DNA from: Clostridium sp.
GTDB lineage: Bacteria > Bacillota > Clostridia > Oscillospirales > Acutalibacteraceae
Assembly: GCA_031272895.1 (NCBI GenBank)
Contig: JAISSW010000003.1
Coordinates: forward strand, 1-64,000
Direction: 5' to 3'
DNA: 64,000 nt
The notes below the pieces were generated by a model. The model did no database searches. It was not told the DNA's origin and saw only the letters and a program-made list of their open reading frames with translations. Position numbers and translations under genes: made by a program. This document shows, piece after piece, positions 34,901 to 42,887 of this stretch. How positions within the stretch are numbered: the stretch's first letter is position 1; every line of letters starts with the position of its first letter.

Positions 34901-35434
34901 TCACCAAATGGTCAAATAGTCCGAATCACCTTTGCCGTCCGGGCAAAGCTTTGTTTCCGCGTATATATAAATCTTAAACTGCTCCAAATCCCAGTACGGC
35001 GCGTCGTCCTTAACCTTTATCTCCATGCCGTCATAAACACCCAGAAACAGCGGCTGTGTTGTTTCGTCCGGCTCAAGCTTTGCTTTGTAATAGTAATAGC
35101 CGTCGGGCTGCTTTGCCGTCCAATATGTGCTGTTAACAACCAGCTCCTCGCAAAAATCCTCCGCTATTGACGTGCTGAAATCGGCGCGGACGCGGACAAA
35201 GCAATCGAGGTTGCCGGTGTTACTGACCTGCGCGTTCTTGTGGAACTCCACCCCCGCGTCAAGGACCTCGGGAGGCTCAAAGTTTTCGGTTACGTCAATG
35301 GTGTTTTCGCCCACAATGAATTCATTCACCGCGTCGTCAAAGGAATAAAGCACGGCTCGCGTTACGCCAAAGCCAAGCGTTAAGCCCACAGTAAGAAGCA
35401 GGGCGCAAAGGATTGGTACAAGCAGTTTTTTCAT
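34901..35434 (-). CDS. Small TasA/camelysin-like secreted protein (177 aa)
   Basis: The start preferred is ATG at 35434 after GGGGGTG; a TTG precedes it directly. A signal segment spans residues 1-27 (KKLLVPILCALLLTVGLTLG). It is followed by SFDDAVNEFIVG, a degenerate form of the SipW-dependent cleavage pattern (TxAxFxDxxxxxNxFTVG). The mature part contains VSNTGNLDCFVRVRADF, the NTGxxDxxVRV strand typical of TasA/CalY proteins, and ends with WDLEQFKIYIYAET. It has no anchor. It probably is a minor fibre subunit or assembly protein. Its ATG lies 3 bases after the stop of the preceding gene. Confidence 0.75.
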   Translation of the reverse strand: MKKLLVPILCALLLTVGLTLGFGVTRAVLYSFDDAVNEFIVGENTIDVTENFEPPEVLDAGVEFHKNAQVSNTGNLDCFVRVRADFSTSIAEDFCEELVVNSTYWTAKQPDGYYYYKAKLEPDETTQPLFLGVYDGMEIKVKDDAPYWDLEQFKIYIYAETKLCPDGKGDSDYLTIW

Positions 35435-35437
35435 CAA

Positions 35438-36124
35438 TTACACCCCCGAAAACAGCGCGTATGCTGCCTCAAGCTGCTCAAAAAAGCTGATGGTCTGCGA
35501 CACGTTATCAACCTGAACAGCGTAGGCGATGAGCGGCATTTTAATAATGGTTCCCATAGGAATTTCACCCTCCACAACCTGCGCACACTTAACCTGCTCA
35601 AACAGCCGTGTTGTGTCGTCATTGGAGTGGGTAATCTCCTTGTAGCCATAAAGATAGCTTGTGTACTTCTGTCCGTCAATTGTGGCGACGGTTTTTTTAA
35701 CAAGGTACCAGTCGCCCCCGTCCTCCGGGTGGTCCTTATCGGCGATTACGTTGGGTGCAACAAGCGAAAAAAGCTCTACATCGGCAGCGGGTACGTCCAA
35801 GCCGTTTGAACCGATAGTTTTAACCGTTGCGTGGGGAATGCGTACTTCCAAAAACACATACGCGTCGCTTTCGCCCTCGTTGGTAAGGTAGGGGTCCTTG
35901 TCGATAACGCGCCCGGGATATGTGACGGGCTTGTTCTCCCATTTAGGCTCGTGCAAAGATACGTCAACGTTGCCAACAGTAAAAACGTTGGAGGCGTCGT
36001 CATTATCGTTAAGCAGCGCCCAGGCGACCCCAACGATAAGCCCAACAAGCAGCGCCATGGCTAAAATCAGCCACACGCGGTACTTCATGGCAAAAGCCTT
36101 GAATTTTTGCTTTCTGTCTTCCAT
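35438..36124 (-). CDS. TasA-like SipW-dependent secreted protein (228 aa)
   Basis: The ATG at 36124 is preferred; a GTG at 36142 is in frame. The N-terminus is basic, then a hydrophobic segment (about 18-37) runs into ALLNDNDDASNVFTVGNVDVSL. That is a near-consensus SipW-dependent signal region and almost identical to the one in the neighbouring TasA-like gene, so the two are paralogues. The mature part has LTNEGESDAYVFLEVRIPH, equivalent to the NTGxxDxxVRV strand. No membrane anchor is seen. A likely fibre subunit. It is separated from the upstream paralogue by a 256-base hairpin-rich gap and is followed by the small TasA-like gene. Confidence 0.82.
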   Translation of the reverse strand: MEDRKQKFKAFAMKYRVWLILAMALLVGLIVGVAWALLNDNDDASNVFTVGNVDVSLHEPKWENKPVTYPGRVIDKDPYLTNEGESDAYVFLEVRIPHATVKTIGSNGLDVPAADVELFSLVAPNVIADKDHPEDGGDWYLVKKTVATIDGQKYTSYLYGYKEITHSNDDTTRLFEQVKCAQVVEGEIPMGTIIKMPLIAYAVQVDNVSQTISFFEQLEAAYALFSGV

Positions 36125-36194
36125 CTCTTTCGCCCTGCGCACGGGATTTTTTCGAGCAGCCCTGCTCCCCCTTGCGCAAAATCCCTTCGTTCGG

Positions 36195-36300
36195 ATTTAG
36201 GATAAATTGCTCCGCGACCGCATTGGTGCGGAGCTCGCACCAACATTTTTTCCTAAATAAACCCGAGCTGCCCGCCGCGCCGCTTTAACAACGCGGCGGG
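36195..36300 (-). promoter_or_regulatory. Hairpin cluster between two TasA-like genes
   Basis: This non-coding gap (36125-36380) contains a perfect 9-bp GC stem (36271-36279 with 36292-36300). It also holds a two-level hairpin: an outer ATTTAGGA/TCCTAAAT (36195-36202 with 36251-36258) enclosing GCTCCGC/GCGGAGC (36209-36215 with 36228-36234). On the minus strand the first stem met is the GC stem; no long T run follows, so partial termination or mRNA processing is more likely than complete stop. Such an element would let the upstream TasA-like gene be the most abundant product. Confidence 0.55.
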
Positions 36301-36380
36301 TCTTGCTCTCCCCGTTCGGTTTAATTCGGAGATTTCATACTCATACTTCCAAAATATCAGCTTGCCTTAACTCAGAGAAT

Positions 36381-37406
36381 CTAAGCAGCCGTTGTTGTAA
36401 CCACACCTGTTTCATCATCGTGGATTGCGTCGGTAGCCTGTGTTGCGTTGCCGTAGTAGAGGTTACCGGCATCAGCAAGGTCATTCAGGGCGTCAAACGC
36501 CTCCTCATAGCTTGCGAAGTTTGCAGCCTGGATTGCCTGCGTGGTGATTTTGATGTTGTAGTCGCCAAGCAGCGCAAGGTCAGCCGCATCCCAATCCGTG
36601 GGGATAATGATGGTGTCGAACAGCTTTACGTATTCATCCTTTTTCAAGGCTTGTTCCAGCGCAAAAACGTACTTGCCGCTCACCGCAGCGCCGAACGCCT
36701 CGCCATAGGCTGTAGCACCGTCGGCAGGTGTCTTTTCAATCAAGCCTTGGTTAACGTGATAGTAGTTTGCAAGTTCCGCTTCAAGATTTGCCGAAAGCTC
36801 ATCTGAACCGGTTTCTTCAAGGTAGTACACGTCAATCGGGTCTACGGTCGCGGCGGCAAGGCTGTCGCCAAAGCTGTTCAGCCAGTAGATGGTCTGCCAA
36901 ATTTTGGCAAGGCGCACTGCGGCCGTGTATCCTACGTCTTCCATAGCGTAGTCGTCGTCCGCTTGGTCAACCGTGCCGTTGTCCGTCTTAACAAGCCAAC
37001 GCCCGTCAACCGTCTGTACCTTGTAGTATCCGTCCGTGCCAACGACTACCTCTTCAGGGTCATACGTCGGCTCGTCAGTCGCTACCTTATAGGTTTTGTA
37101 TGTGCCGTCCGTAATCGCCGAACCGTCAGCATTCGTAATCTCGACGATGAAGCGCACATACGCGTCGTTATCAAGATTGGTTATGGTCGGGTCCTTCGGA
37201 TAGCTGTCGCCCGGCTCAATGTCGTCGCTGTCGTCCGGGTCATAGTTTGGCTCGTTCGCCGTAATGTCAACGTCGCCGACCGTGAACGTGTTGGTCACGT
37301 CGTCGTTGTCATTAAGCAACGCAAGCGTTCCGCCGATTACCATTGTCGCCACAATGACAACCGCGATAATCGCAAGCCAGGTTGTGCGGTTCTTCCTTTT
37401 GTTCAT
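36381..37406 (-). CDS. TasA-like SipW-dependent secreted protein, probable major fibre subunit (341 aa)
   Basis: ATG at 37406 behind AAGGAGGAG, the strongest ribosome site in the locus. Basic NKRKNRTTW, a hydrophobic segment (about 10-28), then LALLNDNDDVTNTFTVGDVDI, matching the SipW-dependent signal pattern. The mature protein is very acidic and Thr/Asp/Ala-rich, with ITNLDNDAYVRFIVEI as the camelysin-type strand near residue 80, and many Tyr and Ala in the second half. No anchor is present. The abundance-type ribosome site, position directly after sipW copy 2, and the downstream hairpins suggest it is the main subunit, in analogy to TasA of Bacillus. Confidence 0.83.
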   Translation of the reverse strand: MNKRKNRTTWLAIIAVVIVATMVIGGTLALLNDNDDVTNTFTVGDVDITANEPNYDPDDSDDIEPGDSYPKDPTITNLDNDAYVRFIVEITNADGSAITDGTYKTYKVATDEPTYDPEEVVVGTDGYYKVQTVDGRWLVKTDNGTVDQADDDYAMEDVGYTAAVRLAKIWQTIYWLNSFGDSLAAATVDPIDVYYLEETGSDELSANLEAELANYYHVNQGLIEKTPADGATAYGEAFGAAVSGKYVFALEQALKKDEYVKLFDTIIIPTDWDAADLALLGDYNIKITTQAIQAANFASYEEAFDALNDLADAGNLYYGNATQATDAIHDDETGVVTTTAA

Positions 37407-37519
37407 AAAGTTTCTCCTCCTTACATGAACGGTGTAAATTTTGCCTGGATAGGGTTTGTGCCTTATGCAAACACGCAAACACGGGGGATTCGCGTGGGTT
37501 CGCCTTGTTAGCGGCGGCA

Positions 37520-38299
37520 TCACTCAGGTGGTGCCTTGCCCTCCTCGGGCTTGGGTTGGATTTCTGAAAGGAGCTGCGCAAGCTCCTCCAACGTCGCCGG
37601 CAGCGGTGTGCCCGGCTGTGCGGGCTGTGCTGCGGGCGGCTGATATATAATCGGCTGCGCCACCGGTACTGCGTAGGTCGGCTGCCCGGACGGGATATAT
37701 GTATACGGCAGCTGCGCCTGCGGTTGGTAATATTGTGGCGGCACGGGCTCCTGCGGCGCTGCAGCGGGCGCTTCCGCCTGTGTGGGTAGAGCTTGCTTCT
37801 GCTCTTCTTCGTACTTCAGTCTGCTCAGCAGGAGCGAAATCAGCCACAGGGCTACAATCACTGTAATACAGATTATTTTTGCGTGGGTGCCCGAGAGGAA
37901 ATCCAGCACATAGCCCAGCTTTGCAACATGGTACTTAACAACGCCCATAACGTGGACGGCTCGAATCGGTGCGTCCGCCGTTTCGCTCGCAATACCTTGG
38001 GTGCGTATCATGCGGCTTTCCTCATATTTTTCAACAACCTTGTGGGTAACAACCGTGGTAGTCAGGCGGAAAGTGACTATGTCGTCCACCTTAATTTCAT
38101 CAAAGCTTGCCGGCACGACAATAACCATGGAGCCAACGGGGATTTCCGGCTCCATACTGCCGGAGTTAACGGAGAACATCTGCGCCTGCCACAAAATTTT
38201 GGGCAGATAAATCACAACCACCGCCAGCACAATAATTACGCTGAGGATGATGTTGATTACTCTCCCCACATTGGAGATTATCGCGTTGTTTAACGCCAT
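37520..38299 (-). CDS. SipW-type signal peptidase I, copy 2 (with Pro/Gln-rich tail)
   Basis: 259 residues from the ATG at 38299 after AAAGGGG. A first membrane segment spans about 10-33. Catalytic Ser48 lies in NSGSMEPEIPVGSM and His86 in VVTHKVV. A second membrane segment spans about 130-155. A long cytoplasmic Pro/Gln/Ala-rich tail (about 165-259) has repeated YQPQ and QPIIYQPP-like units. It is of the same Ser/His class as copy 1, but the extension is at the opposite end, so the two probably differ in partners rather than chemistry. It is located between the first and second TasA-like genes, the place sipW holds between tapA and tasA in Bacillus. Confidence 0.9.
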   Translation of the reverse strand: MALNNAIISNVGRVINIILSVIIVLAVVVIYLPKILWQAQMFSVNSGSMEPEIPVGSMVIVVPASFDEIKVDDIVTFRLTTTVVTHKVVEKYEESRMIRTQGIASETADAPIRAVHVMGVVKYHVAKLGYVLDFLSGTHAKIICITVIVALWLISLLLSRLKYEEEQKQALPTQAEAPAAAPQEPVPPQYYQPQAQLPYTYIPSGQPTYAVPVAQPIIYQPPAAQPAQPGTPLPATLEELAQLLSEIQPKPEEGKAPPE

Positions 38300-38318
38300 A
38301 CGGTTCCCCTTTCCTTTC

Positions 38319-39599
38319 TTAGGCTTTGTCCGCCTCTGCCTGACGCTCCTTGCGCTTTTGCAGAATAACATACACAAGCAGCGCAATCAAGCCCGTGCCG
38401 CTGCCTATTAGCAGCTCCGTCCAGATTAACAGCTTTGTTTCATCCCCTGTTGCGGGCGGGACGACGTCTTGCACCGTGGACGGAACTGTCGTCTGCTCAC
38501 TCGGCGTAGTGGTCGGCTCTGTGGTGTCCTCGTCCTCAACCCCCTGCGCCGAAAAATACCAGCGGATTAACCCCAAAAGATAAAGCCCGCGGTTGTCCAT
38601 GGCGCTGTCTAACTGAAGGGATATGTGGTACTTTTTCACCTGCCCCGGGTCAAACCTGCCAAGGTCAAGCTTATAGTCGCCCTCCCCATTCACGCTCAAG
38701 GTGTAGATAGGACCTTCGTAGATAATCTTGCCGTTTTCGTCGGTGATGATAATGCGGCAATACTTTTTAAGTAAATCGTCAAGCAGTTCAAGCTCTTCGG
38801 CGCTCAGCTCGTCGCGGTCTACAACGTCCGACCACATGAAAATCCGAACAGGCTCTGTCCATTTGTTTGATACGGTGAAGTCCTGGGAACGGCTTTCGCC
38901 GGGCGTCAGGTTCTTGAAGTTGGCGAACAGGTCGCCGCCGTTGACCGTGAACTCAAAGCCTTTTTCGGGGCTGATAAAATCAACGGTCGTAACCATATTT
39001 ATATCCGGGTCAGGGAGGTATTCAATGCCAAGGTCCTCCTCGCTTACGCCGCCGTTCCAATACTCCAACGCGCCTTCAACGGCTAAAACGCATTCCATAT
39101 GCACAACAATGCGCCCATGCTTTTTGGCGTACTCATGCCCCATTTCCTCGTCAAGGAAAAATACCTCGAAAAGCGGCGGCGCAAGCTCGCCCGGCGCAAG
39201 TATCCCTCTGTAATACCAATAGCCGTCCTCACTGCTGTAATACCAGTTATCCGTGTCACACTTGATGATTATTTTTTCGGAATCCAGCGACGTATCTTGC
39301 ACAAACTCGCCCTGCTCGTTAATATCGCCCCAGAGGGAGTCAATTTTTACGCGAACCAGCACGTCGGCGCCGCCGGTATTTTTAACCTGCACAACCTTTT
39401 GCACCTCCGCGCCGGGCATATACTCTTGGTTCTGTTCGAACTCCTCAACCACGCCTGCGGAAACGCTGCCAATACTGATTTTATTGATGGTGCTGCTTTC
39501 AACGTACCACGCGGTCGTGGCCGCCATAACTGCGGACAAGCCAAACAAAGCCGCCAAAAACACAGCCAAAACGCCTGTCAGAACCTTTTTGCGATTCAA
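38319..39599 (-). CDS. TasA/TapA-like protein with C-terminal anchor and variant sorting motif (426 aa)
   Basis: First gene of the locus, with a TTG start at 39599 placed 4 bases after GGGGGGAAG. A signal segment spans 1-27, then TTAWYVESSTINKISIGSVSAG follows the spacing of a SipW-dependent signal with divergent residues. Mature strands include VKNTGGADVLVRVKI (TasA-like). The last third has a Thr/Pro/Ser-rich linker (TTEPTTTPSEQTTVPS), then VVPPATGDE, a hydrophobic span and KRKER. The end is built like a sortase signal with PPATG in place of LPxTG. It may anchor fibres to the wall or membrane, like TapA. Without a sortase here, one of the two in region 1 would have to act on it. Confidence 0.78.
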   Translation of the reverse strand: MNRKKVLTGVLAVFLAALFGLSAVMAATTAWYVESSTINKISIGSVSAGVVEEFEQNQEYMPGAEVQKVVQVKNTGGADVLVRVKIDSLWGDINEQGEFVQDTSLDSEKIIIKCDTDNWYYSSEDGYWYYRGILAPGELAPPLFEVFFLDEEMGHEYAKKHGRIVVHMECVLAVEGALEYWNGGVSEEDLGIEYLPDPDINMVTTVDFISPEKGFEFTVNGGDLFANFKNLTPGESRSQDFTVSNKWTEPVRIFMWSDVVDRDELSAEELELLDDLLKKYCRIIITDENGKIIYEGPIYTLSVNGEGDYKLDLGRFDPGQVKKYHISLQLDSAMDNRGLYLLGLIRWYFSAQGVEDEDTTEPTTTPSEQTTVPSTVQDVVPPATGDETKLLIWTELLIGSGTGLIALLVYVILQKRKERQAEADKA

Positions 39600-39676
39600 A
39601 ACACTTCCCCCCTAATATTCATTTTTTAATAGCGTAATCAGCTCCCGAGTATAACAGCATAGGGTTATACAAGGTT

Positions 39677-39705
39677 ATTGTATCACACTTCTTGACAAAA
39701 AACAA
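39677..39705 (-). promoter_or_regulatory. Promoter of the TasA-like/SipW operon
   Basis: The minus strand has TTGTTT (39705-39700), a 17-base spacer and TACAAT (39682-39677) preceded by TGA, about 80 bases before the TTG start. An inverted repeat (39649-39670) overlaps the expected transcription start. Confidence 0.6.
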
Positions 39706-39896
39706 GTAATTTATGCTAATTTTTCAAATTTTAATCTTTGTTTAACTATTGTTTTCGACAATTTATGCTAAGCTTTTTCTCATAATTTGCCTTGATTTTG
39801 CGCGGGCTTGCGCACTTCCTATGTCAGGTTCATTTTTTTATAATAAAGTTGACATGTTAATGTTGACATTAAATAGACATGGCCAATAGTATTATT

Positions 39897-39928
39897 TGAC
39901 GCTGCGCTTTCATCAAATTTCAGCGTCA
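39897..39928 (-). terminator. Weak terminator after the GH5 gene
   Basis: Perfect 8-bp stem TGACGCTG/CAGCGTCA (39897-39904 with 39921-39928). The minus-strand follow-on is AAATAATA rather than a T run, so efficiency is doubtful. Confidence 0.45.
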
Positions 39929-39939
39929 CCCTCCTCGTG

Positions 39940-41208
39940 TTATTCATCCTGCAGAAACTTCTGAATAATATCAGCGTACTGTGTGCGTGTTACACAGGAA
40001 GCCTCCGTGCCGGTGCGCGACCAGATTGCGCGGATTGCTTCCTCTGAATCAAGATAAATATCCGCTTTAGGCAGGTCCTGGTTATAGATTCCCCAAGCGC
40101 TGTCGCCTACCCCTGTGCATTTATAGCTCCAGGTAGCCCAATGCCAACCCAAGCTGTTAAACAGCCGCAGGGTGAATTCCCATGCCTCCGGCTGAGCAAA
40201 GCAGGTGAACTCGCCGATAAACACAGGCACGTCATAGAAGCCGCTGAGGATTTCCAGCGCGTAGAATTCGCTGAAAAGCTGTATGCCAAGCGCACTGTTC
40301 TTAACCGGGCGGGCGTATTGGTGGTATTCATATACCACATTTTCCCACTCGTATTTTTCGGGGTTTGGAATATTGATTCGGAACCAGCATGACTCCAGCA
40401 TAATGATATGCTCCGAATCCACGGCACGGACCGCACGGTAAAGCTCGTCGTAATAATCCCACTGCTCCTTGCGCGTAAAGCCGCTGTCGTTGTCCGGCTC
40501 GTTCAGCAAATCATAGGCCGCGACTGCCGGATTGCCGGCGTAATGCTCGGCGACCATTTCCCAAAGGCGCAGCGTTTTCGCTCTGTTCTCCTCGCTGCCG
40601 TACAGCCCTCGTCCGTCACTTTTCAGCCCCGAATGCTGCTCCCCGTTCTGTGAACCGTAGGCAGCGTGCAAGTCCAGTATAACATATATACCGCGCTCAG
40701 CGCAGCTTTCAACAAACCAATCCATGCGGGTGAAGGCCCCGGGCTTTTCAGCGCCGTCTTCATCTGTAAGCTCCCACCAGGGGAACGGCAAACGCAAAAC
40801 GCTCATGCCCATTGCGGCGCAATTGTCAAAATCACTTGACTGCCAGTAGTTGCTTTCGTAGACGGCAAAAAGCTCGTCGCGCTTTTTTTCGCCGAAGCGC
40901 TCCGCCAATACCTGACGGGCAGTGCTTTGGTCAAGCGCGTTTGTGGGGCATTGCCACCTTTCCTGAATAAGCCAGGCGCCCGCGTTTGTTCCGCGAAGAT
41001 AAACCCTCTCGCCGCTGCGGTTAACAATATCCTTTCCATCGGTTTGCAGGAAATCAGCTTCGCCGATACGGTCGGGCTTGTTAGACGGCGGCGCGTCCGC
41101 TAATGCGGCGTATATCCGCAGCGGAATGAAGAGCACGCACAGGAGCGCTATTATCCCGGAGAGTATCCCGACCAAGGCACGAAGCCATTTGCGCGTCTTT
41201 TTTGCCAT
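39940..41208 (-). CDS. Membrane-anchored glycoside hydrolase family 5
   Basis: 422 residues. An N-terminal membrane anchor spans about 10-35 and the (beta/alpha)8 domain about 50-415. GH5 features are YLRGTNAGAW, VLRLPFPWWEL, the LDLHAAYGSQNG strand with conserved His, the acid/base Glu in YDLLNEPD, and the nucleophile Glu in FIGEFTCF. The pattern is close to exo-beta-1,3-glucanase/endoglucanase-like GH5 subfamilies. The exact bond cannot be assigned. The start follows AAAGGAG. It lies 33 bases after the GH30 gene, and both share one promoter. Both enzymes stay tethered at the cell surface. Confidence 0.9.
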   Translation of the reverse strand: MAKKTRKWLRALVGILSGIIALLCVLFIPLRIYAALADAPPSNKPDRIGEADFLQTDGKDIVNRSGERVYLRGTNAGAWLIQERWQCPTNALDQSTARQVLAERFGEKKRDELFAVYESNYWQSSDFDNCAAMGMSVLRLPFPWWELTDEDGAEKPGAFTRMDWFVESCAERGIYVILDLHAAYGSQNGEQHSGLKSDGRGLYGSEENRAKTLRLWEMVAEHYAGNPAVAAYDLLNEPDNDSGFTRKEQWDYYDELYRAVRAVDSEHIIMLESCWFRINIPNPEKYEWENVVYEYHQYARPVKNSALGIQLFSEFYALEILSGFYDVPVFIGEFTCFAQPEAWEFTLRLFNSLGWHWATWSYKCTGVGDSAWGIYNQDLPKADIYLDSEEAIRAIWSRTGTEASCVTRTQYADIIQKFLQDE

Positions 41209-41241
41209 TGCGTTACTCCTTTAGGCAGGTCTTGCGGACTA

Positions 41242-42801
41242 TTATTTTTCAACCACCACGGTTGTAATGCTCATGCTCGGCAGGGTGATTTTCCCGTCCG
41301 TGATACTATACTCGCGCAGGTTGGCGCTTTCATCGGTGGTGACGGCGATGGCTTGCCCCACACCGTCAAGTGTCAGTTCCCGCTCCTTGCCGTTGTTGAT
41401 AAGTATATACACCAGCGTGCCGTCGGGCTTTTCATATGCCGAAAAGTCTATGTTCGCAAGATTCAGTATGTCCGTGTTTTTCAGCCCAACACGCACATCT
41501 CCGGTATCCAAATAATTGGTGAAATGCCGCAGCACATAGTACCTCTTCAGCACGGAAAACACATTGCCGCCGTCTTGGGTCTTATCCCAATAAACCAGCC
41601 CATCGTTGTAATCCCCGCGCGAAACAGCCAGCCACCATGACCACTCCGGGGCATCGAGTATGGTGAAATCGCGGCTGACAACCTTGCCGAGGAACAGCCC
41701 TGATTCCATGGTGTCAAAGCGTCCCGCCTCCAGTTCGCAAAGCTCAGTCGGCACAATAGCAAGGTCGGGGTATTTCAGCTGCATATACGCCTTAAAAATG
41801 TAACGCAAAAGCTTACTGTCGTTGGTTTTGTAATCATGCACGGAAATTGAGGTAAGTGCCTTAAAGCTTTCGTAGTCGTCCATGAGGGAAAGATAATCGC
41901 TGATTTTTTTCTTCTCAAACGGCAGCACATAGTTGCCGGATTCCAGAAAGTCGCCCTTTAGCTCCAGGCCGTTTTCCTTGTTGAACTGCTCCAGCTTTGT
42001 AAGGAATACATCCATAAACGCCGCCAACGCCTCCGGGTCCATGTGGCAGCCCTCCTGTGAGGCGTCAGGTCCGCCCCATTTCCACTGCGGCTCGTTAAGG
42101 GGGCTGATAACAATCTCCGGGGTATATCCCTTTTCCGCAAGCGTATCCCTGAAGTGCTTGGCGATTATAAACAGATAATCGCAAAACGCCTCGTAGCAAT
42201 CCTCGCGCAGGTTCGTTTGGTCAATAACCTCACCCGTTGTTTTTCCGCTTACGGTCATTAAGTAGTGCGGCGAATTTGAAAACAAAACTATGCGCTCAAG
42301 CTCGCCCTCCTCAAGGCAGGCATACAGGAATTTTTGCGCGGCGGCATCCCTTGTGAAATCATAGTTTGCCGCGTCCGCAAAGGAAGCCGGTGAGCTGTAG
42401 CGGTCCGCAACAAAAAAGCTCTCCGCGCGGCGCTCGCTGTCAAACCAGCCGTTGCTGTAAGGTACAATGTCGTCAAACTGCTCCTCGCTGCTGCCCGCGC
42501 CAATGTTGTAGCGGAAGATGGTCAGCCCAAGCTCATCCTTGCCGTAAAGCTTTTTTGCCGCTTGATGAATGCTTTCGTCGTCCTCCAACCCCAGGCTCTG
42601 CGCCGTCCATGCGGCGGAAGCTCCAAAGCCGTCTATGGTCTGGTACCGCTGTTCTGTGTCAACGGTCAACACCACGCCGCGCACGGCAAGCAGCACCGCC
42701 CCGGCGCCAAGCCCGGCTCCCGCTAAGCCGACAAGCACCAGCAGCACACAAAGAATGGTTTTCAGCGCCTTTTTAAGCCTCTTTTTTGTTTTCGCCTTCA
42801 T
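41242..42801 (-). CDS. Membrane-anchored glycoside hydrolase family 30
   Basis: 519 residues with a basic start and one membrane segment (about 15-38). The catalytic domain begins YQTIDGFGASAAWTAQ, the GH30 entry motif. FRYNIGAG follows, then SPLNEPQWKW with the acid/base Glu, and PTELCELEAG with the probable nucleophile Glu. A C-terminal beta domain (about 430-519) completes the GH30 fold. Known activities include beta-1,6-glucanase, xylanase and glucosylceramidase; the specificity here is unknown. The start follows AAAGGAC. It is the first gene of a two-gene unit with GH5. Confidence 0.9.
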   Translation of the reverse strand: MKAKTKKRLKKALKTILCVLLVLVGLAGAGLGAGAVLLAVRGVVLTVDTEQRYQTIDGFGASAAWTAQSLGLEDDESIHQAAKKLYGKDELGLTIFRYNIGAGSSEEQFDDIVPYSNGWFDSERRAESFFVADRYSSPASFADAANYDFTRDAAAQKFLYACLEEGELERIVLFSNSPHYLMTVSGKTTGEVIDQTNLREDCYEAFCDYLFIIAKHFRDTLAEKGYTPEIVISPLNEPQWKWGGPDASQEGCHMDPEALAAFMDVFLTKLEQFNKENGLELKGDFLESGNYVLPFEKKKISDYLSLMDDYESFKALTSISVHDYKTNDSKLLRYIFKAYMQLKYPDLAIVPTELCELEAGRFDTMESGLFLGKVVSRDFTILDAPEWSWWLAVSRGDYNDGLVYWDKTQDGGNVFSVLKRYYVLRHFTNYLDTGDVRVGLKNTDILNLANIDFSAYEKPDGTLVYILINNGKERELTLDGVGQAIAVTTDESANLREYSITDGKITLPSMSITTVVVEK

Positions 42802-42858
42802 TTTCTTGTCCTTTCAGCGTGTATTTTTGCTTGATTAGAACAGTATCATCTGAGAGCC

Positions 42859-42887
42859 ATTATATCACAGTTTGCCGGCGCTGTCAA
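42859..42887 (-). promoter_or_regulatory. Consensus promoter of the GH30-GH5 unit
   Basis: The minus strand has TTGACA (42887-42882), a 17-base spacer and TATAAT (42864-42859). The -35 overlaps the stop codon of the preceding gene. Confidence 0.9.

Larger units (their letters stand above)
39600..39939. other. AT-rich non-coding region upstream of the TasA-like locus
   Basis: 340 bases without a gene. From right to left it holds: a terminator for the GH5 gene (39897-39928); two TTGACAT direct repeats 14 bases apart (39849-39855, 39863-39869) with a partial third (GACAT near 39876-39880); a small inverted repeat ATTGT/ACAAT (39748-39752 with 39758-39762); the promoter at 39677-39705; and an inverted repeat GTATAAC/GTTATAC (39649-39655 with 39664-39670) just downstream of the -10. 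The length and repeats suggest that this operon is regulated. Confidence 0.6.

Noticed and set aside
39849-39892. Plus-strand promoter TTGACA (39863) with TAGTAT (39887)
   Set aside because: The spacer is 18 and no plus-strand gene follows; the TTGACAT repeats are better seen as a possible binding array.
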